A DNA stretch of 64,000 nt from Paramecium tetraurelia (taxonomy: Eukaryota > Ciliophora > Oligohymenophorea > Peniculida > Parameciidae): contig NW_001799028.1 in the NCBI RefSeq assembly GCF_000165425.1, forward strand, positions 1 to 64,000, given 5' to 3'. Below are positions 62,622-64,000 of this stretch, in pieces (within the stretch, counting starts at the first letter, position 1; every line of letters begins with the position of its first letter). Made by a program: the position numbers and the translations under genes. The notes beneath the pieces were generated by a model. It did no database searches and was not told the DNA's origin. It saw only the letters and a list, made by a program, of their open reading frames with translations.

Positions 62622-63993
62622 ATGGCCACAAAGGCTGCAATTGGAGAGGAACCTGAAATTGGTAATTTATGTTGTTTATTTCAAGAAAAAAAAGTGTGTA
62701 TTACGCCTGTTGCTAATTCTATACAACTACCTTAAAAAATTGATATTAGCGTGGTAAACTCTCAATTAATGTTAAGATTGATCACGAAACCCCGAAAAAG
62801 AATTTCAAATAAAAAACCTTATAAATCTTATTAATGTGGTTGTTTTGCAAGAATCAAGTTAATCCATTATGGCTAACTGTGACTGTAATGCTTGTATAAT
62901 AAAATAGAATAAACATTTAATTAGATGTTGCGTAGTGATGAATTTAAACTTTGCATTAGATTTATCATCATCTCAATACTTATCATCTTTTAGCCAAAAA
63001 GACAAGATTGTGTAATTTAAGCAAATGGATTAAGGGAATGTGAACTTTTGGCAATCAGTATTTTATACTAAGTATCACGAAGACCAAGCATCTCAAACAT
63101 AAAATTAACAATAAATGAATCATCAGGATATTCTATAAGAACACTTAATTTACAATCAATATAGGAATTTAATTTTAAACAAGGAATAGCTTAAAATGAA
63201 CCTATACCCAATTGATGAAAAAATATATCACGATTATGTGAGATTGGATGGGAAAAAAGGGTAGAAGAATAGGATGAATATATTTGCAATTGATTGTGAA
63301 ATGGTGTAGACTGAAAATCGATTAGAGCTTGCCAGAGTGTCAATAGTTGATTACAATTACAGGGTTGTACTTGATATATTAGTCAAACCATAAACAATAA
63401 TCTTAGATTACAACACTAAGTATATAAGGAATAAATTAATCCTATAGATATAGCGGTATAACTGAGGAAATGTTGAGTAATGTTACTATTACATTGGCAG
63501 AAGCACAAAAGATGGTGAAATCTATTTTAGATGAAGAATCTATTTTGATAGGTCATTCCCTAGAGAATGATTTGAATGCTTTGCAGATGATACATCATAA
63601 ATGTGTGGATACAAGTGTCCTTTACATGACAGAAAGTAACAGAAAGTAATCATTAAAAAACTTAGCTCATAAATATTTAAATTTAAGTATTTAAAAAGTA
63701 AAAAATCGCATTTAAATTTATAGGATACTCATGACTCAAATGAGGATGCCAAAATTGCATTGTCTTTGGCCAAGTTGCGAATTGAAATTTTGAATCATTT
63801 TTCTAGTGCTTCATTCCCTCAATAATAAACTGCGACTCCTGATGTCCTGATCTAACTTAGGAAATTTGGAGGCATACATCTGGTGGATTCTAGATAAGAG
63901 GTAGAACTCTTATTAAAATACGATGTTGGATTTGAAGATGGAGAATAGATCAATGATGAAAAAAGTACATATTGTTAACATATTTAGAGATGA
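62622..63993 (+). CDS. DEDDh 3'-5' RNA exonuclease, REXO1-like
   Basis: Predicted nuclear RNA-trimming exonuclease, 415 residues. Catalytic motifs: FAIDCEMV (Exo I, with D and E), GHSLENDLNALQ (Exo II) and HDSNEDAKIALSL (Exo III, H and D). SGITEEMLSN and DTSVLYM also match the family. The N-terminal half reads LFCKNQVNPLWL...NKHLIRCCVVMNLNFALDLS. Five introns restore the frame exactly: 62662-62685 (24 nt, CAAG), 62754-62776 (23 nt, TAAG), 62885-62907 (23 nt), 63420-63447 (28 nt) and 63698-63723 (26 nt). All catalytic acidic residues are present. The gene ends seven bases before the window edge. Confidence 0.93.
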
Positions 63994-64000
63994 AAAGAAT

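Noticed and set aside
1-64000. tRNA, rRNA, CRISPR array, telomeric repeats or intact transposon
   Set aside because: Looked for by eye; no cloverleaf with conserved loops, no spaced direct repeats, no C4A2/C3A3-type runs and no transposase motif were seen.

Overview
The window reads as ciliate DNA, most likely Paramecium or a close relative. TAA and TAG occur inside every conserved reading frame at Gln positions and TGA is the only stop I can place. Genes are packed on both strands with gaps of tens to hundreds of bases. Introns are tiny (about 19-39 nt, mostly 22-31), nearly always GT...AG. Base composition is very AT-rich. Because of the altered code and the tiny introns, standard-code ORFs cover only scraps of the genes; the models here were rebuilt with TGA as sole stop and with splicing.

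Layout. 1-3866: no convincing gene. 3867-6353: WD40-repeat protein with an N-terminal zinc finger (+). 6354-9245: AT-rich, gene-poor. 9246-12152: membrane hybrid histidine kinase (-). 12153-14790: unresolved AT-rich stretch. 14791-16426: RBR-type E3 ligase (+). 17226-21223: secreted/membrane Cys-rich protein (+). 21475-22323: coiled-coil protein (-). 22388-24041: PF16/SPAG6 central-pair protein (-). 24038-24914: multi-pass membrane protein (-). 25604-27938: RING-finger protein (-). 28058-29491: ammonium transporter (+). 29528-31347: kinesin (+). 31386-33354: Kelch protein (-). 33412-36524: K+ channel with cyclic-nucleotide-binding domain (-). 36729-38381: EF-hand protein (+). 38419-41247: two tandem FAD-linked D-2-hydroxyacid dehydrogenases (+). 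41493-46808: 1771-residue intronless unknown (+). 46856-48800: small Tim-like protein and importin-alpha-like protein (+). 48823-51755: small genes and a long coiled-coil protein. 52470-54862: TPR protein (+). 54928-56402: protein kinase (-). 56752-59016: coiled-coil and small unknown genes (-). 59682-60540: SppA/S49-like protein (-). 60643-62309: unknown (+). 62622-63993: REXO1-like RNA exonuclease (+).

Functionally it is an ordinary housekeeping, signalling and ciliary mix with no operons and no sign of horizontal transfer. Two features stand out. First, eight otherwise well-conserved genes need a one-base correction to stay in frame, often beside a short homopolymer, which suggests draft-sequence errors although recoding cannot be excluded from one sequence. 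Second, a tandem dehydrogenase pair shows a near-identical patch and different intron content. I found no tRNA, rRNA, CRISPR, telomere repeat or intact transposon, and nothing I could defend as a new biological system; the best unknowns are the 1771-residue protein and the GC-rich repeat ORF beside it.
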